64,000 nt of DNA from Falsirhodobacter algicola (GTDB lineage: Bacteria > Pseudomonadota > Alphaproteobacteria > Rhodobacterales > Rhodobacteraceae), in assembly GCF_018279165.1 (NCBI RefSeq), contig NZ_CP047289.1, positions 310,001 through 374,000 on the forward strand, written 5' to 3'. The position numbers and the translations under genes are program-made. The notes under the pieces were generated by a model. The model did no database searches. It was not told where the DNA came from and saw only the letters and a program-made list of their open reading frames with translations. Position 1 is the stretch's first letter, and every line of letters starts with the position of its first letter. Of this stretch, positions 46,365 through 53,435 are shown piece after piece.

Positions 46365-47348
46365 ATGCAGAAGACGGCACTGGTGCTGGGTGCGGGCGGG
46401 TTCATCGGGGGACACCTCGTGCGGCGCCTGAAGGACGAAGGGTTCTGGGTTCGCGGCGTCGACCTCAAGCGCAACGAATTCGCCCCGAGCGCGGCGGACG
46501 ATTTCCGCCTCGGCGATCTGCGCGAACAGGATTTCACCCGCAGCGTCGTCGATCGGCGCTTTGACGAAGTGTATCAGCTGGCCGCCGACATGGGCGGGGC
46601 GGGATACATCTTCACCGGCGACAACGACGCCGACATCCTGCACAACTCGGCCACGATCAACCTCAACATCCTCGATGCGCTGCACAAGACGGGGGTGGGC
46701 CGGGTGTTCTACTCCTCCTCGGCCTGCATCTATCCGGCGCGCAACCAGCTGGATCCGGACAACCCCACCTGCACCGAGGCCAGCGCCTATCCCGCCGATC
46801 CCGACAGCGAATACGGCTGGGAGAAGCTCTTCTCCGAACGGCTCTATGCCGCCTATGCGCGCAATTTCGGCATGGTGTGCCGCGTCGCCCGCTATCACAA
46901 CATCTTCGGGCCGGAAGGCACATGGCAGGGCGGCAAGGAAAAGGCCCCCGCCGCCCTGTGCCGCAAGATCGCCGAGGCCGAGACCGGCGGCTCCATCGAG
47001 GTCTGGGGGGATGGGGTGCAGACGCGCTCGTTCCTCTATATCGACGAATGCGTGGAAGGAACGCTGCGGCTGATGCGTTCGGACTTCGCGGGTCCGGTCA
47101 ATATCGGCTCGGAAGAGATGATCTCCATCAACGATCTGGCGCGGCTGATCACCGACATCTCCGGCAAGACGCTGCGGATCGAGAACATCCCCGGCCCGGT
47201 CGGCGTGCGGGGCCGCAATTCGGAAAACAGCCTGATCCGCGACAGCATCGGCTGGGCCCCGAGCCAGAGCCTGCGCACCGGGCTGGAACGGACCTATGCG
47301 TGGATCGACGGGCAGGTGGCCCAGCAGCCCGCCCGTACGGCGGCCTGA
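46365..47348 (+). CDS. gme: GDP-mannose 3,5-epimerase
   Basis: Converts GDP-D-mannose to GDP-L-galactose. The 327-residue SDR has NAD motif GAGGFIGGHLVRRL and the family-diagnostic QLAADMGGAGYI. C121 (SSACIYP), Y150-GWE-K154, and K193 in GTWQGGKEKAP all keep a constant offset of 24 from the C145, Y174/K178 and K217 catalytic residues of the Arabidopsis enzyme. Further conserved segments are GDGVQTRSFLYIDECVEG and PVGVRGRNSENSLI. GGGAG gives 9-nt spacing to ATG 46365; an ATG at 46356 overlaps it. The substrate comes from the ManC enzymes of the locus. Confidence 0.92.
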   Translation: MQKTALVLGAGGFIGGHLVRRLKDEGFWVRGVDLKRNEFAPSAADDFRLGDLREQDFTRSVVDRRFDEVYQLAADMGGAGYIFTGDNDADILHNSATINLNILDALHKTGVGRVFYSSSACIYPARNQLDPDNPTCTEASAYPADPDSEYGWEKLFSERLYAAYARNFGMVCRVARYHNIFGPEGTWQGGKEKAPAALCRKIAEAETGGSIEVWGDGVQTRSFLYIDECVEGTLRLMRSDFAGPVNIGSEEMISINDLARLITDISGKTLRIENIPGPVGVRGRNSENSLIRDSIGWAPSQSLRTGLERTYAWIDGQVAQQPARTAA

Positions 47349-47352
47349 GGGG

Positions 47353-47434
47353 TGGTGCGGGCGGTCGGACTCGAACCGACAAGCCGAAGCAAGGGTGTTT
47401 AAGACCCCCGCGTTTACCATTTCGCCACGCCCGC
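47353..47434 (-). tRNA. tRNA-Leu(UAA)
   Basis: An 82-nt tRNA with a long variable arm. The acceptor GCGGGCG pairs with CGCCCGC, the anticodon loop CTTAAAC carries anticodon TAA, the variable arm is TGCTTCGGCTT, the T arm GTCGG-TTCGAGT-CCGAC, and CCA is encoded at 47355-47353. Its 3' end is 4 bp from the convergent stop codon of the epimerase gene, leaving no space for a terminator. Confidence 0.96.
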
Positions 47435-47443
47435 GCGCCATCA

Positions 47444-47472
47444 GCCCTAGGGCCGGGCGCGGCGCGAGTCAA
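47444..47472 (-). promoter_or_regulatory. Sigma-70 promoter of tRNA-Leu
   Basis: On the minus strand, TTGACT (47472-47467) and TAGGGC (47449-47444) are separated by exactly 17 bp. The -10 box ends 9 bp before the first base of the tRNA. The -10 hexamer is weak, but position and spacing are right. Confidence 0.65.
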
Positions 47473-47523
47473 TCGCGCCCGCGCCCGGCGAATCCCCCTC
47501 GCTTTCGGGGGCGGAATTGCTCA

Positions 47524-47550
47524 TCCTGCATCGCATGTGCCGATGCAGGA
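47524..47550 (+). promoter_or_regulatory. Perfect hairpin that covers the manC2 ribosome-binding site
   Basis: TCCTGCATCG (47524-47533) and CGATGCAGGA (47541-47550) form a perfect 10-bp inverted repeat around CATGTGC. The right arm contains AGGA of the Shine-Dalgarno sequence AGGAG that serves ATG 47559. Folded, the RNA would hide the ribosome-binding site; as DNA it could be an operator. Confidence 0.6.
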
Positions 47551-47558
47551 GTATGCCC

Positions 47559-48989
47559 ATGCCGATCGTTCCCGTCATCCTGTGCGGCGGTTCGGGAACG
47601 CGGCTGTGGCCGCTGTCCCGCAAGAGCCATCCCAAGCAGTTCACCCATCTGATCGGCGACGTGACGCTGTTTCAGGCGGCGGCGCTGCGCCTGTCGGGGC
47701 CGGATTTCGCCGCCCCCCTGATCGCCACCAGCGCCGAATTCCGCTTCGTGGTGCAGGATCAATTGGCGGAGGCGGGAATCGCCCCCGATGCCATCCTGAT
47801 CGAACCGGATGCACGCAACACCGCCGCCCCGGTTCTGGCGGCGGCGCTGCATCTGGCGGCGCGCGATCCCGATGCGGTGATGCTCGTCTCCCCCTCCGAT
47901 CATGTGGTGGAGGATGCGGAGCGTTTCGCCGCCGCGATCCGTGCAGGGCTGGAGGCGGTGGCCGAGGGGCGGATCGTCACCTTCGGCATCGCCCCCGACC
48001 GGGCCGAGACCGGCTATGGCTGGCTGGAACTGCCGTCCCCTCCGGGCGATGCCGCGCTGCCGCTGACGCGGTTCGTGGAAAAGCCGGACCGCGCCACCGC
48101 CCGCGCCATGCTGGAGGAGGGACGCTTCTTGTGGAATGCCGGCATCTTCCTTGCCCGTGCCGCCGATCTGCTGGAGGCCTATCGCCGCCACGCCCCGGCG
48201 CTGGTGCCGCCCGTGGCCGAGGCGTTGGAGGGGGGCAGCGCCGATCTCGGCTTCTTCCGCCTTGCCCCCGGCCAATGGGCGCAGGCGGAGGCGATCTCCA
48301 TCGACTATGCCGTGATGGAAAAGGCGGCGAACCTGTCGGTGGTGCCGTTCCGCGGCGGCTGGTCCGATCTGGGCGGCTGGGATGCGGTGTGGCGCGCGGG
48401 GCAGGCGGATGCGGCGGGCGTCGTCACCTTCGGCCCCGCCACCGCCATCGACAGCCGCGACACGCTTTTGCGGTCCGAGCATGAGGGGCAGCGCATCGTC
48501 GGCATCGGACTGGAGGGGATGATCGCCGTCGCCATGCCCGACGCCGTTCTGATCGCCCCGATGGACCGGGCGCAGGATGTGCGGCTGGCCGTTTCGGCGC
48601 TGAAGGCCGAGGGCGCGCCGCAGGCCGAAACGCTGCCCCGCGATCACCGCCCTTGGGGCTGGTTCGAATGTCTGGGCAAGGGGCCGCGCTTTCAGGTGAA
48701 GCGGATCGTGGTGCATCCGGGCGCGTCCCTGTCCTTGCAGAGCCATTTTCACCGGGCCGAACATTGGATCGTCGTCGAGGGCACCGCGCGGGTGACGGTG
48801 GATGGCGAGGTCCGCCTCGTGACGGAGAACCAGTCGATCTACGTCCCCCTCGGCGCGACCCACCGGATGGAGAATCCGGGCCGCCTGCCGATGGTGCTGA
48901 TCGAGGTGCAGACCGGCGCCTATTTGGGGGAGGACGACATCGTCCGGCACGAGGATGTTTATGCCCGCGGACCGGGTGCCAAAGGGTGA
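47559..48989 (+). CDS. manC: Mannose-1-phosphate guanylyltransferase / mannose-6-phosphate isomerase, copy 2
   Basis: A second bifunctional ManC of 476 residues, closely similar to copy 1 over its whole length. It has ILCGGSGTRLWPLSRKSHPK and FVEKPDRA in the guanylyltransferase domain, and RPWGWFECLGKG and SLSLQSHFHRAEHW in the cupin isomerase domain. AGGAG gives 7-nt spacing to ATG 47559; ATG 47553 would abut it. It stands alone between two minus-strand tRNA genes. Having two copies suggests separate regulation of GDP-mannose supply, perhaps one feeding the adjacent epimerase. Confidence 0.95.
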   Translation: MPIVPVILCGGSGTRLWPLSRKSHPKQFTHLIGDVTLFQAAALRLSGPDFAAPLIATSAEFRFVVQDQLAEAGIAPDAILIEPDARNTAAPVLAAALHLAARDPDAVMLVSPSDHVVEDAERFAAAIRAGLEAVAEGRIVTFGIAPDRAETGYGWLELPSPPGDAALPLTRFVEKPDRATARAMLEEGRFLWNAGIFLARAADLLEAYRRHAPALVPPVAEALEGGSADLGFFRLAPGQWAQAEAISIDYAVMEKAANLSVVPFRGGWSDLGGWDAVWRAGQADAAGVVTFGPATAIDSRDTLLRSEHEGQRIVGIGLEGMIAVAMPDAVLIAPMDRAQDVRLAVSALKAEGAPQAETLPRDHRPWGWFECLGKGPRFQVKRIVVHPGASLSLQSHFHRAEHWIVVEGTARVTVDGEVRLVTENQSIYVPLGATHRMENPGRLPMVLIEVQTGAYLGEDDIVRHEDVYARGPGAKG

Positions 48990-48993
48990 TCTG

Positions 48994-49070
48994 TGGCGAC
49001 CCCGGAAGGAATCGAACCCTCAACCTATCGATTAGAAGTCGATTGCTCTATCCAGTTGAGCTACGGGGCC
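48994..49070 (-). tRNA. tRNA-Arg(UCU)
   Basis: A 77-nt cloverleaf: acceptor GGCCCCG with CGGGGTC (one G-T pair), anticodon loop CTTCTAA with anticodon TCT, T loop TTCGATT, discriminator G, encoded CCA. Its 3' end lies 4 bp from the convergent manC2 stop codon. No clear consensus promoter is visible, and it may be read from the GNAT gene upstream. Confidence 0.96.
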
Positions 49071-49113
49071 GTCGCCGTGCTTTGTGCGCCAGCGGCGGCG
49101 CGGATGCAAGATC

Positions 49114-49572
49114 TCACAACATCCGGGTCATGAAGGTGCTGTTGGGATCTTCGGCATAGCTGCCGAAGGGCGGGCAGACGGCGAAGCCGCCGCGTTCGTA
49201 CAGCCCGCGCGCGGCGGCGAAGCTGGGCTGCGCCCCGGTTTCCAGCGACACTTGGGCGATGCCGTCGGCCGCCGCCTCGGCCAGAAGATGATCGAGCATC
49301 AGGCGGGCAAGGCCGCGGCCCCGCTCTTCGGCTAAGATATGCATGGATTTGATCTCGGCATGGGAGGGGTCCAGCCGCTTCAGCGCGCCCATGCCGATCG
49401 GGCGGCCATCCTCGCGCAGGACGAAGAACCGGATGGAGGGGGCGGTCAGCCCCTTCGGATCCAGCATATGGTTCGATCCGGGGGGCGTATCGGCATGCAT
49501 GTCCGCGTGATGGCGTTCCATCAGCAGGGCAAGGTCCGGGTTCAGGGGCGATTCGAGGGCAAAGGTCAGCAT
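49114..49572 (-). CDS. GNAT-family N-acetyltransferase
   Basis: A 152-residue acetyl-CoA-dependent acetyltransferase. The fold is recognisable: FFVLREDGRPIGMGALKRLD (strands 2-4), AEIKSMHILAEERGRGLARLMLDHLL (acetyl-CoA binding loop and helix), and VSLETGAQPSFAAARGLYERGGF, typical of the PhnO/YjaB-like group. The C-terminus contains FGSYAEDPNSTFM. Acceptor unknown. No strong Shine-Dalgarno precedes ATG 49572; it lies 38 bp from the Pmp3-like gene on the same strand, suggesting coupling. Confidence 0.86.
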   Translation of the reverse strand: MLTFALESPLNPDLALLMERHHADMHADTPPGSNHMLDPKGLTAPSIRFFVLREDGRPIGMGALKRLDPSHAEIKSMHILAEERGRGLARLMLDHLLAEAAADGIAQVSLETGAQPSFAAARGLYERGGFAVCPPFGSYAEDPNSTFMTRML

Positions 49573-49610
49573 GGCGGGCAGATTGCCGCGCCCTGCGTTC
49601 CGGCGCAAGA

Positions 49611-49772
49611 TCAGCGCCGCGCGATGATCCAGACCGCGTGCACGATGCCGGGGATGTATCCCAGCAGCGTCAGCAGGATGTTCAGCCAGAACGCCCCGCG
49701 CAGGCCCACCTGCAGGAAGACGCCCAAGGGCGGAAGAAGGATCGCGATGATGATACGAACGATGTCTGCCAT
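49611..49772 (-). CDS. Pmp3/YqaE-family small membrane protein
   Basis: A 53-residue protein, MADIVRIIIAILLPPLGVFL at the N-terminus and LGYIPGIVHAVWIIARR at the C-terminus, with two hydrophobic helices joined by GLRGAFWLN. The PPLGV and GYIPGI-H-W motifs are the signature of the Pmp3/YqaE (UPF0057) family, which affects membrane potential and salt tolerance. It lies between the hydrolase and GNAT genes, all on the minus strand. It is fully supported by family match in spite of its size. Confidence 0.9.
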   Translation of the reverse strand: MADIVRIIIAILLPPLGVFLQVGLRGAFWLNILLTLLGYIPGIVHAVWIIARR

Positions 49773-49802
49773 GACGCTGAGGTAGATCGCGCTCCGCCGC
49801 CG

Positions 49803-50546
49803 TCAATGCCCGATGCGCGCGAGAAAGCCCGTCAGATGATCCGCCAGCGCCTCGGGGGCATCAAGCTGCGGGTAATGGCCCGAACCGCGCATCATCCGGT
49901 GATCGGCGCCGATGATCAGCCCGGCGGTTTCGGCCACGAGGTCGGGCGGGGTCACGGCATCGTCGCTGCCCGACAGGACCAACGTCGGCAGGGTCAGCGT
50001 GGCGGTGGTGGTGTAGAAATCCGTCCCCTCCATCGCGGCGGCACCGGCGGCGTAATCGGCCGGATCGCAGGCCGCCAGCAGCGCCCGTGCCCGCGCCGCC
50101 GCCTCCGAACGCCGGGCGGCGGGGGCGAAGGCGCGCTCGATGATCGGGCCGATCAGCGGCCCCATGTCCGTGGCGCCGGTCTGCGCCGTGCGCCATGCGC
50201 GGGTGGCGGGGATGCGCGCGGCGGTGGTCATCAGCACCAACCCCCGCACGAGATCGAGCCGTTTCACCGCCAGCCCCTGCGCGATCAGCCCGCCGATGCC
50301 GGCCCCGACCACGACCGCGCCGCGCAGGCCCAGCGCGTCCAGCAGCGCCTCGGCGTCGCGGACGAGCCCGCCCATCCGCCCACCACGCAGATCGGGCCGC
50401 AGGATGCGAAATCCCTGCGGCAGCATGGGCAGCACATCCTGCCAGATGTCCGGCCCAAAGCCCAAAGGCGCCAGCAGCACCACCGGCGGGCCGTCCCCAT
50501 CCGTCCGGTAGCCGATCATCCGGTCCGGCAGCGGCAGCACGGGCAT
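49803..50546 (-). CDS. Alpha/beta-hydrolase-fold protein lacking the nucleophile Ser
   Basis: A 247-residue protein of the PcaD/BioH-like alpha/beta hydrolase family. The oxyanion region is VVLLAPLGFGPDIWQ, the acid Asp is in LVLSGSDDAVTPP and the catalytic His in MRGSGHYPQLDAPE. The nucleophile elbow, normally G-x-S-x-G-G, reads GAGIGG with Gly83 in place of Ser. It may therefore be inactive, use a different chemistry, or bind a ligand. It starts 1 bp inside the stop of the dehydratase gene (TGATG), so the two are co-translated. Confidence 0.86.
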   Translation of the reverse strand: MPVLPLPDRMIGYRTDGDGPPVVLLAPLGFGPDIWQDVLPMLPQGFRILRPDLRGGRMGGLVRDAEALLDALGLRGAVVVGAGIGGLIAQGLAVKRLDLVRGLVLMTTAARIPATRAWRTAQTGATDMGPLIGPIIERAFAPAARRSEAAARARALLAACDPADYAAGAAAMEGTDFYTTTATLTLPTLVLSGSDDAVTPPDLVAETAGLIIGADHRMMRGSGHYPQLDAPEALADHLTGFLARIGH

Positions 50547-51493
50547 CAGAGCGTTCCGAGCGCGCGGGCGAACATCGCCGCGTCCACATTCCCGCCAGAG
50601 GCCGTGACGATCACCGTGTCCGCCTCGGACGGCCGGAAAAGCGCGGCGGCCAGTGCGATGGCGCCGCCCGGCTCCATCACGATCTTCAGATGCTGGAAGG
50701 CGAGGGCCATGGCGCGCAGCGCTTCGTTGTCGCTGGCGACGAGGCCGGGACCGGCAAGGCGCTGCAGGATGGGGAAGGTCAATTCGCCGGGGCCGGGGGT
50801 GACGATGGCATCGCAGATGGAACGCGCCTCGGCCGGGTTGCCCAACCGCTCTCCGGCGATGAGCGAGCGGGCGGTGTCGTCGAAGAGCTCGGGTTCGGCC
50901 GTGCGCACCCGCAGCTTGGAGCCTTCGAGCGCGAGGGCCGTGCCCGCCGCCAGCCCGCCGCCGCCGCAGCAGACGATGACCTCGGCCTCGGTCACGCCCG
51001 CCTCGGCGGCCTGTTCGGCGATCTCCAGCCCGCAGGTGCCTTGCCCCGCCACGACCCACGGATCGTCATAGGGGCGGATCATCGTCAGCCCGCGTTCGGT
51101 CGCGATGCGCTCGCCGATCTCTTCGCGGCTGTCGGCGTGGCGGTCGTAGAACACGATTTCGGCACCGAGGGCGCGGGTATTGGCGATCTTCAGCGCCGGG
51201 GCGTCTTTGGGCATCACGATCACGGCGGGCAGCCCGTGCATCCGCGCCGCCAGCGACACCCCCTGCGCGTGGTTGCCCGAGGAATAGGCGATCACCCCCT
51301 GCGCACCCTTCAGCGCCGACACGGCCGACCATCCGCCCCGAAACTTGAACGATCCGGTATGCTGGAGGCATTCGGCCTTCACCAGAATGCGCCGCCCGGC
51401 CAGCGCATCGAGCAGCCCCGAAGACAGCAGCGGCGTGCGCCGCACATGGCCGCGGGCGCGGGCGGCGGCGGCTTCGATCATCTCTATATTCAT
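50546..51493 (-). CDS. Threonine/serine dehydratase family PLP enzyme
   Basis: A 315-residue fold-type II PLP enzyme, short form without the C-terminal ACT domain. The PLP lysine K50 lies in TGSFKFRGG, SSGNHAQGVSLAA contacts the substrate carboxylate, and CCGGGGLAAG binds the PLP phosphate. This pattern covers catabolic threonine dehydratase, serine racemase and 3-hydroxyaspartate dehydratase, and sequence alone does not separate them. It is co-translated with the hydrolase-fold protein and divergent from the ABC exporter (148 bp). Confidence 0.88.
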   Translation of the reverse strand: MNIEMIEAAAARARGHVRRTPLLSSGLLDALAGRRILVKAECLQHTGSFKFRGGWSAVSALKGAQGVIAYSSGNHAQGVSLAARMHGLPAVIVMPKDAPALKIANTRALGAEIVFYDRHADSREEIGERIATERGLTMIRPYDDPWVVAGQGTCGLEIAEQAAEAGVTEAEVIVCCGGGGLAAGTALALEGSKLRVRTAEPELFDDTARSLIAGERLGNPAEARSICDAIVTPGPGELTFPILQRLAGPGLVASDNEALRAMALAFQHLKIVMEPGGAIALAAALFRPSEADTVIVTASGGNVDAAMFARALGTL

Positions 51494-51641
51494 GGCGATG
51501 TCCCCTGCTGTCTGGTGCTTTCCCTTGTCCTGACATGCCCGCGCGGCACCGAAAACCCCTTTTCACGCCCCCGAGAGGCACCTTGCCCGCCCGCAGCGAT
51601 GGGCCTACACCCGCAAACGCGACAGCAAGGGAATGCATGCC

Positions 51642-53414
51642 ATGGCCAGACGCACCGAAACCGATCGCGCGACATCGCGCAAGGTGGGGGCGCTGCGGGC
51701 GCTTGTCCCGTTCCTGCGGCCCTATCGGGCGGCGGTGGCGGGCACGCTGGTCGCACTGGTCGTGACGGCGGCGGCCAGCTTGTCGTTGCCCATCGCGGCG
51801 CGGCGGGTGGTGGACGGGTTCGGCACCTCCACCGAGCAGCTTCTGGATCAGTATTTCGTCGCCTTCCTTGGGATCGCCGCATTGCTCGCGGTGGGGACGG
51901 GGACGCGCTACTACCTCGTGACGCGCCTTGGCGAACGGGTGGTGGCCGACATCCGCCGCGCTTTGTTCGACCGCGTGACGGGGATGAGCCCGGCCTTCTT
52001 CGAGAACGTCATCACCGGAGAGGTCATCTCGCGGCTGACGACGGACACGACGCTGATCCTGTCGGTCATCGGATCGTCGGTGTCGATCGCGCTGCGCAAC
52101 GCGCTGATGCTCTTGGGCGGGCTGGTGCTGATGCTCTTCACCTCGGCCAAGCTGACGGGCCTCGTGCTGCTGCTGGTGCCGCTGGTGGTGGTGCCGATCA
52201 TCGTGATGGGCCGCCGCCTGCGCGTGCACAGCCGCGAGAATCAGGACCTGATCGCCCGCTCCTCCGGCACGGCCGCCGAGATGCTGGGCGCGACCTCGAC
52301 GGTGCAGGCCCTGACGCAGGAAGGCGCGGTGCGCGCGCGCTTTGCCGGACTGACCGAAGCGGCCTATGCCTCGGCCAAGCGGCGGATCGGCACGCGGGCG
52401 GTGATGACGATGATCGTCATCTTCCTCGTCTTCGCCGGGGTGGTGGGGGTGCTGTGGGTCGGGGCGCGCGATGTGCGGGCCGGCGGCATGACCACGGGCG
52501 AATTGGTGCAGTTCGTCATCTATTCGGTGCTGGTGGCCGGATCGGTCGGGGCGCTCTCGGAAATCTGGGGCGAGTTGCAGCGCGCTGCGGGCGCGACCGA
52601 ACGGCTGGTGGAACTGCTGGACGCCGAGGACAGCGTGGCCGATCCGCCCATGCCTGCGCCCCTGCCGCGCCCGGTGCGGGGGGCGATCGTGTTCGACGAT
52701 GTGCGTTTCCACTATCCCCAGCGGCCCGGCCAATCGGCGCTGGACGGGGTGACGCTGCGGGTGGAACCGGGGCAGACGGTGGCGCTGGTCGGCCCGTCCG
52801 GGGCGGGCAAGACGACGGTGCTTCAGCTTCTGCTGCGGTTCTACGATCCGCAGGCCGGGGTCATCAGCATCGACGGCGTGGAACTTCCGACGATGGCGCG
52901 GGACGATTTCCGTCGCTCCATCGCGCTGGTGCCGCAGGATCCGGTGATCTTTGCCGCCAGCGCGCGCGAGAACATCCGCTTCGGCCGCCCCGACGCGACC
53001 GACCCCGAGGTGGAGGCCGCCGCCCGCGCCGCCGCCGCGCATGATTTCCTTGCGGCGCTGCCGGACGGGTACGATACGCAGGTGGGCGAACGGGGCGTGA
53101 TGCTGTCGGGTGGGCAGAAGCAGCGCATCGCCATCGCCCGCGCCATCCTGCGCGATGCGCCGATCCTACTGCTGGACGAGGCGACCTCGGCGCTGGATGC
53201 CGAATCCGAGGCGGCGGTGCAGCTTGCGATGGACCGCGTGGCCGAAGGGCGCACCGTCATCGTCATCGCGCACCGGCTGGCGACGGTGAAGAAGGCCGAC
53301 CGTCTGGTGGTGATGGATCATGGCCGCATCGTGGCCGAAGGGACGCATGACGGGCTGATCGCCGAAGGGGGGCTTTACGCGCGGCTGGCAAAGCTGCAAT
53401 TCACGGCGGAGTGA
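51642..53414 (+). CDS. ABC exporter, fused membrane and ATPase domains (MsbA/ABCB type)
   Basis: A 590-residue half-transporter expected to act as a homodimer in the inner membrane. Six membrane helices span residues 25-310, including ALRNALMLLGGLVLMLF. The nucleotide-binding domain follows from about 355, with Walker A GPSGAGKTT, the Q-loop VPQDPVIF, signature LSGGQKQRIA and Walker B ILLLDEATSALD, then the H-loop IAHRLAT. The substrate could be lipid, peptide or drug. AAGGGA gives 9-nt spacing to ATG 51642; the ATG at 51633 abuts it. It is followed after 21 bp by the acyl-CoA synthetase gene. Confidence 0.92.
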   Translation: MARRTETDRATSRKVGALRALVPFLRPYRAAVAGTLVALVVTAAASLSLPIAARRVVDGFGTSTEQLLDQYFVAFLGIAALLAVGTGTRYYLVTRLGERVVADIRRALFDRVTGMSPAFFENVITGEVISRLTTDTTLILSVIGSSVSIALRNALMLLGGLVLMLFTSAKLTGLVLLLVPLVVVPIIVMGRRLRVHSRENQDLIARSSGTAAEMLGATSTVQALTQEGAVRARFAGLTEAAYASAKRRIGTRAVMTMIVIFLVFAGVVGVLWVGARDVRAGGMTTGELVQFVIYSVLVAGSVGALSEIWGELQRAAGATERLVELLDAEDSVADPPMPAPLPRPVRGAIVFDDVRFHYPQRPGQSALDGVTLRVEPGQTVALVGPSGAGKTTVLQLLLRFYDPQAGVISIDGVELPTMARDDFRRSIALVPQDPVIFAASARENIRFGRPDATDPEVEAAARAAAAHDFLAALPDGYDTQVGERGVMLSGGQKQRIAIARAILRDAPILLLDEATSALDAESEAAVQLAMDRVAEGRTVIVIAHRLATVKKADRLVVMDHGRIVAEGTHDGLIAEGGLYARLAKLQFTAE

Positions 53415-53435
53415 GGAGAACAGAGGGAGGGGCCG

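Noticed and set aside
44091-47441. A 1116-codon open frame on the minus strand
   Set aside because: It is antisense to the Wzc-like and epimerase genes, which have clear family matches and coupled starts. It shows no recognisable protein.
47353-49070. Possible integrative element attached at tRNA-Leu or tRNA-Arg
   Set aside because: No integrase, no direct repeat of a tRNA 3' end was found, and the genes between are ordinary metabolic genes.
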